A stretch of 64,000 nucleotides of DNA from Kitasatospora sp. NBC_01266 (GTDB taxonomy: Bacteria > Actinomycetota > Actinomycetes > Streptomycetales > Streptomycetaceae). Position 1 is the stretch's first letter. Every line of letters begins with the position of its first letter. The notes beneath the pieces were generated by a model. It was not told the origin of the DNA and made no database searches. It saw only the letters and a list, made by a program, of their open reading frames with translations. Below are positions 8,976 to 16,501 of this stretch, piece after piece. A program made the translations under genes and the position numbers. Location of the stretch: NCBI RefSeq assembly GCF_036242395.1, contig NZ_CP108458.1, positions 7,936,001 through 8,000,000 on the forward strand, read 5' to 3'.

Positions 8976-9229
8976 TTTTTCAAGATCTCGATCGTCTGCT
9001 GCTGTTCCCGGTTCTCCCTGCGCAGCCGCTGGAGCTCGTCCTTCTCCGCCGTCGTCAGCGCGCCTGGCGCCCCCTCGCCGCGGTCGACCTTCGCCTGTTT
9101 CACCCAGCCGCGAAGCCCCTCCGGACTCACGCCCAGCTCCCGGGCGATATCGGTGACGTTCCGATGGGGCGAGGACCGGACGAGCGCGATCGCGTCCCGC
9201 TTGAACTCCGCCGTGTACCGCTTGCTCAT
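8939..9229 (-). CDS. IS3-family transposase OrfA (HTH protein)
   Basis: A 96-residue protein. The helix-turn-helix is visible as RYTAEFKRDAIALV and IARELGVSPEGLRGWVKQAK. It is followed by a leucine-zipper-like coiled coil, LQRLRRENREQQQTIEILKK. The ATG at 9229 was preferred over GTG 9247 because MSKRYTAEFKRD is the family's usual N-terminus. It binds the terminal repeats and multimerises; the C-terminal tail is replaced by OrfB after frameshifting. Confidence 0.88.
   Translation of the reverse strand: MSKRYTAEFKRDAIALVRSSPHRNVTDIARELGVSPEGLRGWVKQAKVDRGEGAPGALTTAEKDELQRLRRENREQQQTIEILKKAAAFFAKETMK
8974..8980 (-). other. Programmed -1 ribosomal frameshift site (A6G)
   Basis: On the minus strand the sequence TTGAAAAAAGCC near the end of orfA contains AAAAAAG, the classical slippery heptamer of IS3-family elements. 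Slipping back one base joins orfA residues EILKK to orfB residues SRGLLREGDDEV. This makes the OrfAB fusion transposase. Confidence 0.8.
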
Positions 9230-9291
9230 GTTGCTCTTGCCACTCACTACCTGGACTGCTTCCTCCGGGACTCAACCGTCCCAGTATCAAG

Positions 9292-9317
9292 CTGTCCAGA
9301 TCAACGGGGGAACTTCA
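9292..9317. repeat. IS3 right terminal inverted repeat
   Basis: Begins CTGTCC and ends GGGGGAACTTCA on the plus strand, the complement of the left end. It is followed directly by the second CGA copy. Confidence 0.88.
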
Positions 9318-9333
9318 CGACGGGGACGACACC

Positions 9334-9422
9334 GGACCACCCCCGCGTCGGCGGGGAGCACATCGGTGGTGGGCTCGCACCACATCGAGGTGGCGGACCA
9401 CCCCCGCCGACGCGGGGGCGGT
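9334..9422. CRISPR. Vestigial type I-E-like CRISPR unit (two repeats, one spacer)
   Basis: A 28-nt repeat at 9334-9361 reads GTGCTCCCCGCCGACGCGGG... on the minus strand, the form known from actinomycete type I-E arrays. A 33-nt spacer (9362-9394) follows. The second copy (9395-9422) keeps the first 13 bases but has a diverged loop and end (about 19 of 28 identical). The 61-nt period matches type I-E geometry. No cas genes occur in the window. The IS3 element ends 16 bases away. It is probably a remnant of a longer array. Confidence 0.65.
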
Positions 9423-9601
9423 CCGGGTGCACCACGCGGTCGAGCGCCCGGCCTCCCGGGCACTGCGCAGGGTACTGCCGCAGGGCATCGAGAAGATCCG
9501 GACAACCTGACCGCAGCTCGACCAGGTGGGCCCCGCTGCATAGCTTGGGGTATCGGCTATATTCCTATCTCCTTGCGATCTTCATGGAGCCCCTACCTCA
9601 C

Positions 9602-10261
9602 ATGCCCAGTAGCCTCACTGCTCGCCCCGTGCGACTCGGCCTCGTGGTCGTCTCGGTCTGCCTGACTGCGGTGGCGTGCTCGACCGGTGGCTCGAAGCCC
9701 GTCACCTCGGTCGCCGCCCCTGCGGCGGTCACCACCGCCCCTCCGCGGTCGACCAGCCCGACGCCGCAGGTGACCGGCGCAACGCCGGAGGTGACTACTG
9801 CAGCGCCGGAGGTGACCGCGAGTCAGCCGATGCCTTCGCCCAGTCTCACCGCTGCCACCAGCTATCTCCCCCCGGACTTCGACCCGACCCGGGCGGCGTG
9901 GCAAGACATCGACGAGGCCCTGAAGAAGGCGGCGGTCGACAACGAGCCGGTCCTCATCGACTTCGGGGCCACCTGGTGCCCCAACTGCGCACAACTCGAT
10001 CAATCATTCCAGGCGCCCCAAGTCCAGCGGATGGTCAAGCCGTTGCACCGCGTTCGAGTCGACACCGGCCCCCGAGAGGCCTGGACCAACCTGGACATCG
10101 CGACGGCGTACGGACTCGACCTGTATAAGACCGGCATACCGGGCCTGGTCCTGCTGTCACCGCTCGGCAAGGTCGAAGCAACCACCAACGACGGACTGTT
10201 CGACAACGACCTGCCGAACAGTCCGAGTGAGATCATCGGCTTCCTGAAGCCCCATCTGTGA
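9602..10261 (+). CDS. Thioredoxin-fold lipoprotein
   Basis: A 219-residue exported protein. The N-terminus has positive residues, a hydrophobic core and a Cys after LTAVA, suggesting lipoprotein processing at Cys26. A Thr/Pro-rich linker (TPQVTGATPEVTTAAPEVT) follows. Then comes a thioredoxin-like domain with the redox motif TWCPNC near residue 125 and the cis-Pro region TGIPGLVLLSP. ATG 9584 is an alternative start six codons upstream. The next gene overlaps its stop (TGATG) and encodes a DsbD-N-like protein. The pair probably handles thiol-disulfide exchange outside the membrane. The Ser/Thr/Pro linker suggests tethering away from the membrane. Confidence 0.8.
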   Translation: MPSSLTARPVRLGLVVVSVCLTAVACSTGGSKPVTSVAAPAAVTTAPPRSTSPTPQVTGATPEVTTAAPEVTASQPMPSPSLTAATSYLPPDFDPTRAAWQDIDEALKKAAVDNEPVLIDFGATWCPNCAQLDQSFQAPQVQRMVKPLHRVRVDTGPREAWTNLDIATAYGLDLYKTGIPGLVLLSPLGKVEATTNDGLFDNDLPNSPSEIIGFLKPHL

Positions 10262-10812
10262 TGCCCGTCCTGCCCACTCTGAACGTCCGATCGGGGCGTA
10301 AGGCAGTGCGGCTGGTGGCCGTGATGGTGCTGCTGGTCGGCGCGGCAGCGCTGGTTGTCGGGCGCTTCCACGCGCGGCCGGCGGTCGCCGGTCATACCCC
10401 CGCCGACCCGGTCACCGCCAGCGCGGTGCAGAACGGTGTGCAGGTGACCGTGGTGGTCACCGCCGACACGGTCCAGGCCACCTATCGGCCTCAGCGGCCC
10501 GGTTTCCACCTGTACAGCATCAGTCTGCCCACCGACGGTGTCGACGGGCTGGGCATACCAACCCGGCTCGAAGTCCAGGGCGGCCTTCGCGCCACCGGCT
10601 CCCCCACGTCCGACCGACCGGTCCAATCGCTGAACCTGCCGGGGCTGAGCGCGCCTTTGCCTGTCTACCCCGACGGGCCGGTCGCCATCACCCTGCCCGT
10701 CACCCGCACGGGATCCACCAGCGCCCAGGTCGTCGTGTCCTATGGGGCCTGTAGTACCAGTACCTGCCTGTTCCCGGTCAGAGCCCTCGTCATCCCCATC
10801 CGGCTCGGCTGA
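10261..10812 (+). CDS. Exported DsbD N-terminal-domain-like protein
   Basis: A 183-residue protein with one N-terminal hydrophobic segment (LVAVMVLLVGAAALVVG) that acts as anchor or signal. The rest is beta-rich. Its C-terminal YGACSTSTCLFPV has the paired-cysteine block seen in the N-terminal (Ig-like) domain of DsbD, where the two Cys relay electrons to thioredoxin-like partners. There is no membrane DsbD core in the window. ATG overlaps the stop of the thioredoxin-fold lipoprotein, so the two are co-translated and probably act together. The reductant source is unknown. Confidence 0.68.
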   Translation: MPVLPTLNVRSGRKAVRLVAVMVLLVGAAALVVGRFHARPAVAGHTPADPVTASAVQNGVQVTVVVTADTVQATYRPQRPGFHLYSISLPTDGVDGLGIPTRLEVQGGLRATGSPTSDRPVQSLNLPGLSAPLPVYPDGPVAITLPVTRTGSTSAQVVVSYGACSTSTCLFPVRALVIPIRLG

Positions 10813-11135
10813 CCCCCTGAGCGGGGCGCCGGGTAGACAGCCCTCAGTGCCCGGCCGGCGGTGCGCAGGCCGCCGTCGGAGTGTGGTGTCCGGTCGGGCA
10901 TCAGCACACCGTCTTCCGTTGGTAGCAAGCAGTAGAGTTCAACGAACTGCTCTCCGGCCGAGCCGCCGCCCGGTAGCACAGGCTGACCACCTCAGTGATG
11001 CGCACCAGCCGGCACGCCAAGCGCCTGAACTTGCTGACTGACACTGGCTGCAGCCTGGTCACCGGACAGCAAGACGACCCCCGCGAGAGAACCCGAGAGG
11101 GAAAAGTCGATCGCCGTGAACCCCGACTTCGACAG
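10813..11135. other. Intergenic region, no gene seen
   Basis: Lower GC than its neighbours in places (around 10915-10945), but no frame has convincing coding character. It ends at the putative left end of an IS1634-like element. Confidence 0.5.
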
Positions 11136-12609
11136 TTGGTGGGCATGTAAGTGCCCGTGATCATGGGGTTGAGCCGGGGTTTTGGGCAGTGCGGGGGTGA
11201 GGGGGCGTGTGCCCACGCTCCCGGAGGATGTTTGGCCTGGTCAGCGCGTGATCGAAGGTTCCAGGCCGTCCGTCTTTGGCGGCATCGGGATGCCGCAGTC
11301 CTTGAAGATCTGCGTCTGCAGGTCGGTGGGCTCGGTGAGCTGACGGAGGCTGCCGGCGGGGCCGGTGAGGGTGACCTGGTGCAGGCGGCCGAGCTCGTTC
11401 CTGATGGTGCGCCAGGTGGTGCCGGTGCGGCGTTCGGCGACGCGGACCAGCAGGAGGGCGAGCCAGCAGAGCAGCACGTGGGCGCGGATGCGCTCGTCGA
11501 CGCGGTGGTAGACCGGGCGCAGGTTGAGGGTGCTTTTCATGGTCCGGAAGGCGCGTTCGGCTTCCAGCAGGTTCTTGTAGCCGAGTGCGACGTCCTCGGG
11601 TGTGAGGTCGGGGTCGGAGGTGGCGAGCAGGTACTTGCCGTCCAGGTTGGCCTCCGTCTTGACCTTCGCCCGGTCGATGGAGAGCTTCCCCGTGGCGGGG
11701 TGCTGCTTGAGCCAGCGGCCCAGGCTGGGGTGGTCGCGCAGGGCGCACCCGGCCTTGCGGTGCGGTGCGTCGGAGGGTTTCGGGGCGCGCTTGAGGCCGG
11801 CCTTGGCGGCACGTGCCCGGGCTCGGGCGGCGTCTTGCTCGCGGGCGGTCTTGATCCGTGCCAACTCGTCTTCGATCGCGGCGAGTTGCGCGGTGCGGCG
11901 GGTGGCGTCGCGTTCGGCTTCGGCCGGGTTGTGGCAGATGATCCACCGGCGGGTGGGATCGGAGGCCAGGCGCACTTCCTTGACGCGCGGGTTGTCGCGG
12001 ACGTGCTGGTAGCGGTGGCGGGCGAGGGCTTCGCCGGCCTTGGCGGAGCCGTCGCGCATCTTGACGCCGGCGATGTAGTGGCCGCCGGCGCGGGTCAGGC
12101 AGGCCAGGTTCGCCTCGGAGCTGAAGCCGGAGTCGACGACCGTGACCACGCGGCCCAGGCGCCAGGCGCGCACGTCGGCGCGGACCTGCTCGATCACGGT
12201 CTGGTCGTTCGTGGAGCCGGGCCAGACCCAGCAGCGGACCGGGATGCCTTCGCGGGTGACCGCGAGCCCGATGACGATCTGCGGCAGGTCGGGGCGGTGG
12301 TCCTTGGAGTGCCCGAACCGGCGAAGCGAGCCCTCGGTGTCGGGGGTGTCGCGTTCGAAGTAGGTGCTGGTGGTGTCGAAGAAGACGACGTCGACCTCCA
12401 GGTCGAGCCGGTCCTCCCGGCCCAGGTTCAGCAGCACCTCGGCCTTCGTGGTGCCGTTGGCACGGTAGTTGGTGGCCAACTGCACATAGCGGACCACGCT
12501 GCCGTCCTTGTTCCGGCGCTGGATCCTCCGCACGTACATGCCCGCAGAATGCCGCATCCACCGAGGTCGCAGCAGCCGAAGACCGGGATTGCACATGTCC
12601 GCCCACCAA
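11136..12609 (-). mobile_element. IS1634-like insertion sequence, internally shortened
   Basis: It holds one transposase gene on the minus strand. TTGGTGGGC at 11136-11144 is matched in inverted orientation by GCCCACCAA at 12601-12609, just outside the gene on both sides. These are plausible ends giving a 1474-bp element. No target duplication could be recognised. IS1634-type elements are usually nearer 1.9 kb, which agrees with a missing block of about 400 bp inside the transposase. Confidence 0.6.
11241..12539 (-). CDS. IS1634-family transposase, probable internal in-frame deletion
   Basis: A 432-residue DDE transposase. The start MYVRRIQRRNKDGSVVRYVQ is the standard N-terminus of the family, and ATG 12539 is chosen for this reason. 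Catalytic-core segments are VVFFDTTSTYFE (first Asp), VVTVVDSGFSSEAN (second Asp) and YKNLLEAERAFRTMKSTL (Glu). Family members normally have about 130 residues between the N-terminal GREDRLD block and the LEVDVVFFDTT block. Here the two are joined directly (GREDRLDLEVDVVFFDTT), so an in-frame deletion is inferred. The protein is probably inactive. Nothing in the flanks shows a disrupted host gene. Confidence 0.75.
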   Translation of the reverse strand: MYVRRIQRRNKDGSVVRYVQLATNYRANGTTKAEVLLNLGREDRLDLEVDVVFFDTTSTYFERDTPDTEGSLRRFGHSKDHRPDLPQIVIGLAVTREGIPVRCWVWPGSTNDQTVIEQVRADVRAWRLGRVVTVVDSGFSSEANLACLTRAGGHYIAGVKMRDGSAKAGEALARHRYQHVRDNPRVKEVRLASDPTRRWIICHNPAEAERDATRRTAQLAAIEDELARIKTAREQDAARARARAAKAGLKRAPKPSDAPHRKAGCALRDHPSLGRWLKQHPATGKLSIDRAKVKTEANLDGKYLLATSDPDLTPEDVALGYKNLLEAERAFRTMKSTLNLRPVYHRVDERIRAHVLLCWLALLLVRVAERRTGTTWRTIRNELGRLHQVTLTGPAGSLRQLTEPTDLQTQIFKDCGIPMPPKTDGLEPSITR

Positions 12610-12732
12610 GGTGCTCTAGACCACTCGCAGCCCGTTCACCAGCGATAACACCCGATCAGACCCGGACGTGTGCCCGCCAACTGTCGAAGCCGGGTGAACC
12701 GGGCCGAAGGGTCAGCCTTGGCGGCGGCATTC

Positions 12733-12772
12733 GCGCAGGCAGTGGGCGTCGATCGGCGCCCACTGCCTGCGC
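12733..12772 (-). terminator. Rho-independent-type hairpin after methyltransferase
   Basis: A perfect 16-bp inverted repeat (GCGCAGGCAGTGGGCG and its complement) with an 8-nt loop lies four bases past the stop of the minus-strand methyltransferase. No strong T-tract follows, as is usual in actinomycetes. Confidence 0.85.
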
Positions 12773-12776
12773 CGTG

Positions 12777-13544
12777 CTACTCCTGCGGTCGGCGGCGGGC
12801 GAGGTGCACAGTCAGGTCAGCGTTCAGCTCGACCGTGGCGGGAAGCACCTCCTGGATCTGGCGAAACACCTGCTCCCGGTCCGCGGTCGACAGGATCAGG
12901 TAGGCCGAGATGGTCGACAGGTGGTCCGTGTACTCGCGGGCAGTCATCGTGAGCCGGCGTTCGATCTCGGCCTGCTGCACGTCGGTGAACCACTCGGACT
13001 GCTGGAGTTCAGTTCCCGGCCACTGCATGGCCTGCCCGGGCGGTGTGCCATCAGGGGACGGAATCTCGTCGGTGTCCAGGAACGGTACCTGGGCCTTCTG
13101 GACGGCCTGTGCCAATTCCAAGTCGGCCAGCCGGATCGGGCCGCCGAACGAGGCGAACACGCCACCGGGCTCCAGCAGCGCCGCCATCCGCGGCCAGCGG
13201 CCCGCCGGGTTCGTCCAGTGCAGCGCCGCCGCCGCGTAGACCAGCCCGTACCGCTCGCCCAAGGGCAGCTCCTCGAATGCGGCCCGCTCCGTCTTGACCC
13301 CGGCTGGCACGTGCTTGCGCAACTCGGCGAGCATTGCCTCGTCGGGCTCGGTCGCGGTGACCGAGACCCCGTGCTCGGCGAACAGGCGGGTTGCCTTGCC
13401 CGTTCCGGCGCCGATCTCCAGGGCGGTCCGCACCGGCCGACGCGCGTACGCCACTACCAGGTCGAGGAGTTCGACCGGATATCCCGGGCGGAACCGTTCG
13501 TACGCGTGGGCCATCGCCCCGAAGCTGAGTGCACGTATCGTCAT
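12777..13544 (-). CDS. Class I SAM-dependent methyltransferase (type 11)
   Basis: A 255-residue protein. Motif I is ALEIGAGTGKATRLFAEHG and the acidic residue after strand 2 is in VTATEPDEAML. Motif II/III regions are YGLVYAAAALHWTNP and LLEPGGVFASFGG, as in UbiE/trans-aconitate-like methyltransferases. The N-terminal FGAMAHAYERFRPGYP is typical of the actinomycete subgroup acting on small acids or unknown metabolites. ATG 13544 was chosen over an ATG three codons upstream. A strong hairpin follows the stop. It is a monocistronic unit. Confidence 0.85.
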   Translation of the reverse strand: MTIRALSFGAMAHAYERFRPGYPVELLDLVVAYARRPVRTALEIGAGTGKATRLFAEHGVSVTATEPDEAMLAELRKHVPAGVKTERAAFEELPLGERYGLVYAAAALHWTNPAGRWPRMAALLEPGGVFASFGGPIRLADLELAQAVQKAQVPFLDTDEIPSPDGTPPGQAMQWPGTELQQSEWFTDVQQAEIERRLTMTAREYTDHLSTISAYLILSTADREQVFRQIQEVLPATVELNADLTVHLARRRPQE

Positions 13545-14017
13545 GCCAGGCATCCTGACAGGAGCGGCGGGTCGGCACGTGGAATATCGCGCGACCTCGC
13601 GCCCGTGGCGGTGACGCGCAGTTGGGGCAAGCTCCAGAGCTGATTGGCATAGCCGTTGTGGGTCAGAGGATCAGCGCGGTGCCGGGAGCCGAGGCATGCT
13701 CAGGTTGGCCAGGTGGGGGCGAAAACTATGGTCAGCAACTGTGCAAAAGTATCCATATGCGGCGCAAGGGAACGATGTAGACATCGCGTTACTTGCCGCC
13801 CTATCAGGTTCGAGATCCGCTCGATCTCCAAGCTGATCCCCGCGAGGTGTTGGCGGGCCGCTGGCGGGGGAAGCAGCTCCGGGCGCAGGTCCACGCCCCG
13901 TATTTGCGTGCGCGGCCGGCTCGACGGGGCTGACAGCGGGGCTGCGGATATCCGCTCGTCCTCGGCGCGGGGCGGCGGCTACGGTGGGCAGCCGATCAGA
14001 TGAACGAGGAGAGCACG
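13545..14017. other. Divergent intergenic region, no gene seen
   Basis: This lies between divergent genes, so it should hold both promoters. A locally AT-richer stretch is visible around 13725-13790. No open frame has recognisable motifs. Confidence 0.5.
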
Positions 14018-14377
14018 ATGGTCCAGGTGCAGACGACGACGCTGTGGCGTCCGACCGGACCGGAGGAGCTCGCGCTGGTCGAGGCGTCCGGCTGGCGTGC
14101 CTGGCCGCCGCGGCTGCCCGAACAGCCCATCTTCTACCCGGTGTTGAACGAGGAGTACGCGGTCCGTATCGCGCGGGACTGGAACGTGCCGGCTTCCGGT
14201 GTCGGTTATGTGACGCGGTTCGAGGTCGATGCCGAGTTCCTGGTGCGCTACCCGGTCCGCCGGGCGGGCGGTGAGGCGATCCTCGAACTGTGGGTTCCGG
14301 CCGAGGAGTTGGCGGAGTTCAACCGGCACATCATCGGCGCCATCGAGGTCGTCCACGAGTTCCGGCCGCCGGCGTGA
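14018..14377 (+). CDS. Small ADP-ribosylation/crystallin J1-like protein
   Basis: A 119-residue protein of a family common in streptomycetes and often labelled ADP-ribosylation/crystallin J1. The recognisable block is TTTLWRPTGPEELALVEAS, followed by RLPEQPIFYPVLNEEYAVRI. The true biochemical function is not established and the label should be treated with caution. ATG 14018 is preferred over ATG 14000 because GAGGAG sits at the right distance before it. Its stop overlaps the GTG of the following ATP-grasp gene, so the two are coupled and probably act together. Confidence 0.75.
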   Translation: MVQVQTTTLWRPTGPEELALVEASGWRAWPPRLPEQPIFYPVLNEEYAVRIARDWNVPASGVGYVTRFEVDAEFLVRYPVRRAGGEAILELWVPAEELAEFNRHIIGAIEVVHEFRPPA

Positions 14378-15219
14378 ACACGAGGACGGCGCCGGTTCTC
14401 CTGACGTCGGCTCAGCCGACCAGCACGACCATGCTGCTCGCCGAAGCCGCCGCGCGCCGTGGCCTGGAGGTCGCGACGCTGGACGGGCCGCTGCTCGTGG
14501 AGAGGCTGACCGGCCGACGCGTGCACTGGTACGGCGGGCCGCTCGCGGCTGACCGGATCGGCGGCCGGCTGGATCTGGCGTTGCTGGAGCCCGCCGACGA
14601 CTGGCTCGCCGGGCTGCCGGAGGAGTTCACCGGTCGCCGTATCGAGCTGACCACACTGTCGGAAGCCTGGAGCGTGCGTCGCCCGCTGTTCGCGAAGCCG
14701 CCCAGCGACAAGCAGTTCCCCGCCGCGGTCTACACCGACGGCAGCCGGCTTCCCCGCCAGGGCGACCGGATCGGCCCCGACACGTCGGTGCTGCTCTCCG
14801 ACGTGGTGACGTTCGCCGTCGAGTACCGGTTGTTCGTGCTGGACGGGCAGATCGCCACCGGCAGCCGCTATGCCCGGTACGGGCGCCTGGACATCGCCCG
14901 GCTTGACGGAGATGGCAGCGAGACCCAGGTTCGCGCCTTCGCCGAGACGCTGCTGGACGAGGCGCGCGATTCGCTGCCGAGTGCCGTGGCCGTCGACATC
15001 GGGCTCCTCCAGGACCCGGATACCGGAGGGGAGCAGTGGGCGGTCGTGGAGGCGAACATGCCGTGGTTCGCCCACAGCTACGCCGCTGACCCGAACGCGG
15101 TCCTCGACGTCGTCCTGCGCGCGACCGGGCCGCAGGGCCAGGTCGCCGCACGTGACCAGCGATTCATCAGACAGCGGGCGGCGCTCCTGACGGGGCATGA
15201 GACCGGAACGCCGATCTGA
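14374..15219 (+). CDS. ATP-grasp domain protein
   Basis: A 281-residue protein starting at a GTG that overlaps the previous stop. The arrangement resembles small ATP-grasp enzymes of the DUF4343 type. An N-terminal Rossmann-like part is followed by a central lysine (RPLFAKPPSDK) and the beta-rich ATP-binding part (VEYRLFVLDGQIATGSRY). The C-terminal metal-binding segment is VAVDIGLLQDPDTGGEQWAVVEANMPWF, split here across VDIG and VVEAN. ATP-grasp enzymes form amide or thioester bonds through acyl phosphates. The substrate is unknown, and coupling to the small upstream protein suggests a shared function. Confidence 0.75.
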   Translation: MNTRTAPVLLTSAQPTSTTMLLAEAAARRGLEVATLDGPLLVERLTGRRVHWYGGPLAADRIGGRLDLALLEPADDWLAGLPEEFTGRRIELTTLSEAWSVRRPLFAKPPSDKQFPAAVYTDGSRLPRQGDRIGPDTSVLLSDVVTFAVEYRLFVLDGQIATGSRYARYGRLDIARLDGDGSETQVRAFAETLLDEARDSLPSAVAVDIGLLQDPDTGGEQWAVVEANMPWFAHSYAADPNAVLDVVLRATGPQGQVAARDQRFIRQRAALLTGHETGTPI

Positions 15220-15307
15220 CGCCGTGTCAGCTGCTGGGGTGTGTCATTGGATCAGTACAAACGATGACCGCGAACAGGCTGCACAGGGGCAAACGGACTG
15301 CATATGC

Positions 15308-16501
15308 TCACCATTCCCAGGACGATTCCTCGAAGGCATCGGGTTCGGTGACCCAGCCGGCGTTCAGGACGAGCCGTGAGGTGCGGTGGACAGCGAGGAA
15401 GCCGAACGGCCGGTCGAAGCGGGCGCTGATCCTGCGGGCGCGATAGCGGTACTGCGGTATCCCCGCAGCAGTCGCGTTCAGCGCGCTGACGCTCGCGGAA
15501 CGGAACCCGCGTGCACCGAACGTGGCAGTCATCGCCTGCGCGGCTGCCTCGACCGCCAGCGGCTCGCTGCTGACACCGGGGAAGTGTCCTCGGGACCGGT
15601 CCGTCGCTGTCCGAAGCCCGAACAGGTCAGGGTCCTTGAGCAGGTCGTGGTGGGCGGCGACGGTGAACGGCACTGTCTCCACCACCAGGCGCGGGTCGCC
15701 GTCGAGGCTGGGGACGCGCTCGACGGTCAGCCCGGGGCCTGGTTCGCCGTAGGGGAGTTGATCGCCCGGCAGCACAGTCCTCGGGTGGTCCAGGGTCTGC
15801 ACCGCGGCGGCCAGCACGCGGTCCGGCGCGGCCTGCGCCGGCCCCAGGAACAGGTGGACGTCGACTCCCTGGGCGCCGAGGACCCGCAGCGCGGTGATCG
15901 GGCCGATCTCGGTCTGCGCGACTCCCACGCGGTCAAGCAGCGCGGTGACCCGGAACAGACCGGCCAGGTTCTTGTCCCGCCATGGACCGGACTCCGCTTC
16001 CATTCCGCCGGGTGTGAACGGGCGGATCCAGTCGGTGCGGACCGTCAGAGCGCAGGCCAGTACCAGCCGCGTGTCCTCGTCGACAGTGACTGGCATCGAC
16101 GCGATCCGCCCGTCGGTGCACTGCGCCGCCCAGGCGTCGAGTCGAGCCTGATCTGGGACCACGTCGCCGGTGAGCTGCTCATGGACGCGGTCGGGGAGCG
16201 CGGCAAGCCAGGTCGGCTCGAGCGGCAGCGTCTCGTGCGTCCACAGGCCCAGCGCGCTCCGTACGCCGCGCATCGCCCCGATCGTGGCCAGCAGACTGCA
16301 CGCCTCGGCCGCGGCACGGTCCGCCGGGACGCCGATGGCGTCCGCGAGTTCCTGACGGGCAGCGCCGGTGGCGCCGTTCGCCAGCAGAGCGAGCAGCGGC
16401 CACACTCCGGCGGCGGTGAAGGCGGTGCCGCGGTTCGGTAGAGCGGCAGCCCAGCGCGCGGTCAGCGCGTTGACGGCCCGGACGGTGGAACTACGCGTCA
16501 T
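15308..16501 (-). CDS. Serpin-family protein
   Basis: A 397-residue serine protease inhibitor-like protein. ATG 16501 has GAAGGGG upstream; the frame is open further but has no conserved sequence there. The N-terminal helical region contains VWPLLALLANGATGAARQELA. Towards the C-terminus, VSALNATAAGIPQY occupies the reactive-centre-loop position, and FDRPFGFLAVHRTSRLVLN is the serpin signature. No signal peptide is visible, so it probably acts in the cytoplasm. It is convergent with the ATP-grasp gene. The hinge is Ala-rich, but whether it is inhibitory cannot be judged. Confidence 0.85.
   Translation of the reverse strand: MTRSSTVRAVNALTARWAAALPNRGTAFTAAGVWPLLALLANGATGAARQELADAIGVPADRAAAEACSLLATIGAMRGVRSALGLWTHETLPLEPTWLAALPDRVHEQLTGDVVPDQARLDAWAAQCTDGRIASMPVTVDEDTRLVLACALTVRTDWIRPFTPGGMEAESGPWRDKNLAGLFRVTALLDRVGVAQTEIGPITALRVLGAQGVDVHLFLGPAQAAPDRVLAAAVQTLDHPRTVLPGDQLPYGEPGPGLTVERVPSLDGDPRLVVETVPFTVAAHHDLLKDPDLFGLRTATDRSRGHFPGVSSEPLAVEAAAQAMTATFGARGFRSASVSALNATAAGIPQYRYRARRISARFDRPFGFLAVHRTSRLVLNAGWVTEPDAFEESSWEW

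Larger units (their letters stand above)
7997..9317 (-). mobile_element. IS3-family insertion sequence, complete, 1321 bp
   Basis: The ends are near-identical inverted repeats of 26 bp (7997-8022 and 9292-9317; the left reads TGAAGTTCCCCCCTGATCTT). The triplet CGA flanks both sides (7994-7996 and 9318-9320), a 3-bp target duplication typical of IS3-family insertion. Inside are orfA and orfB on the minus strand, joined by a -1 slippery A6G site. The insertion lies 13 bp from a CRISPR-like repeat. The intact ends and duplication suggest a recent insertion. Confidence 0.9.

Noticed and set aside
11151..13643. An 830-codon plus-strand open frame across the IS1634 transposase and methyltransferase.
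   Set aside because: It is the antisense of two well-supported minus-strand genes; its protein is Gly/Val/Ala-rich with no motif, typical of GC-rich shadow frames.
13700..13894. A 64-codon minus-strand frame in the divergent gap.
   Set aside because: Short, no Shine-Dalgarno, no recognisable domain; probably non-coding promoter DNA.
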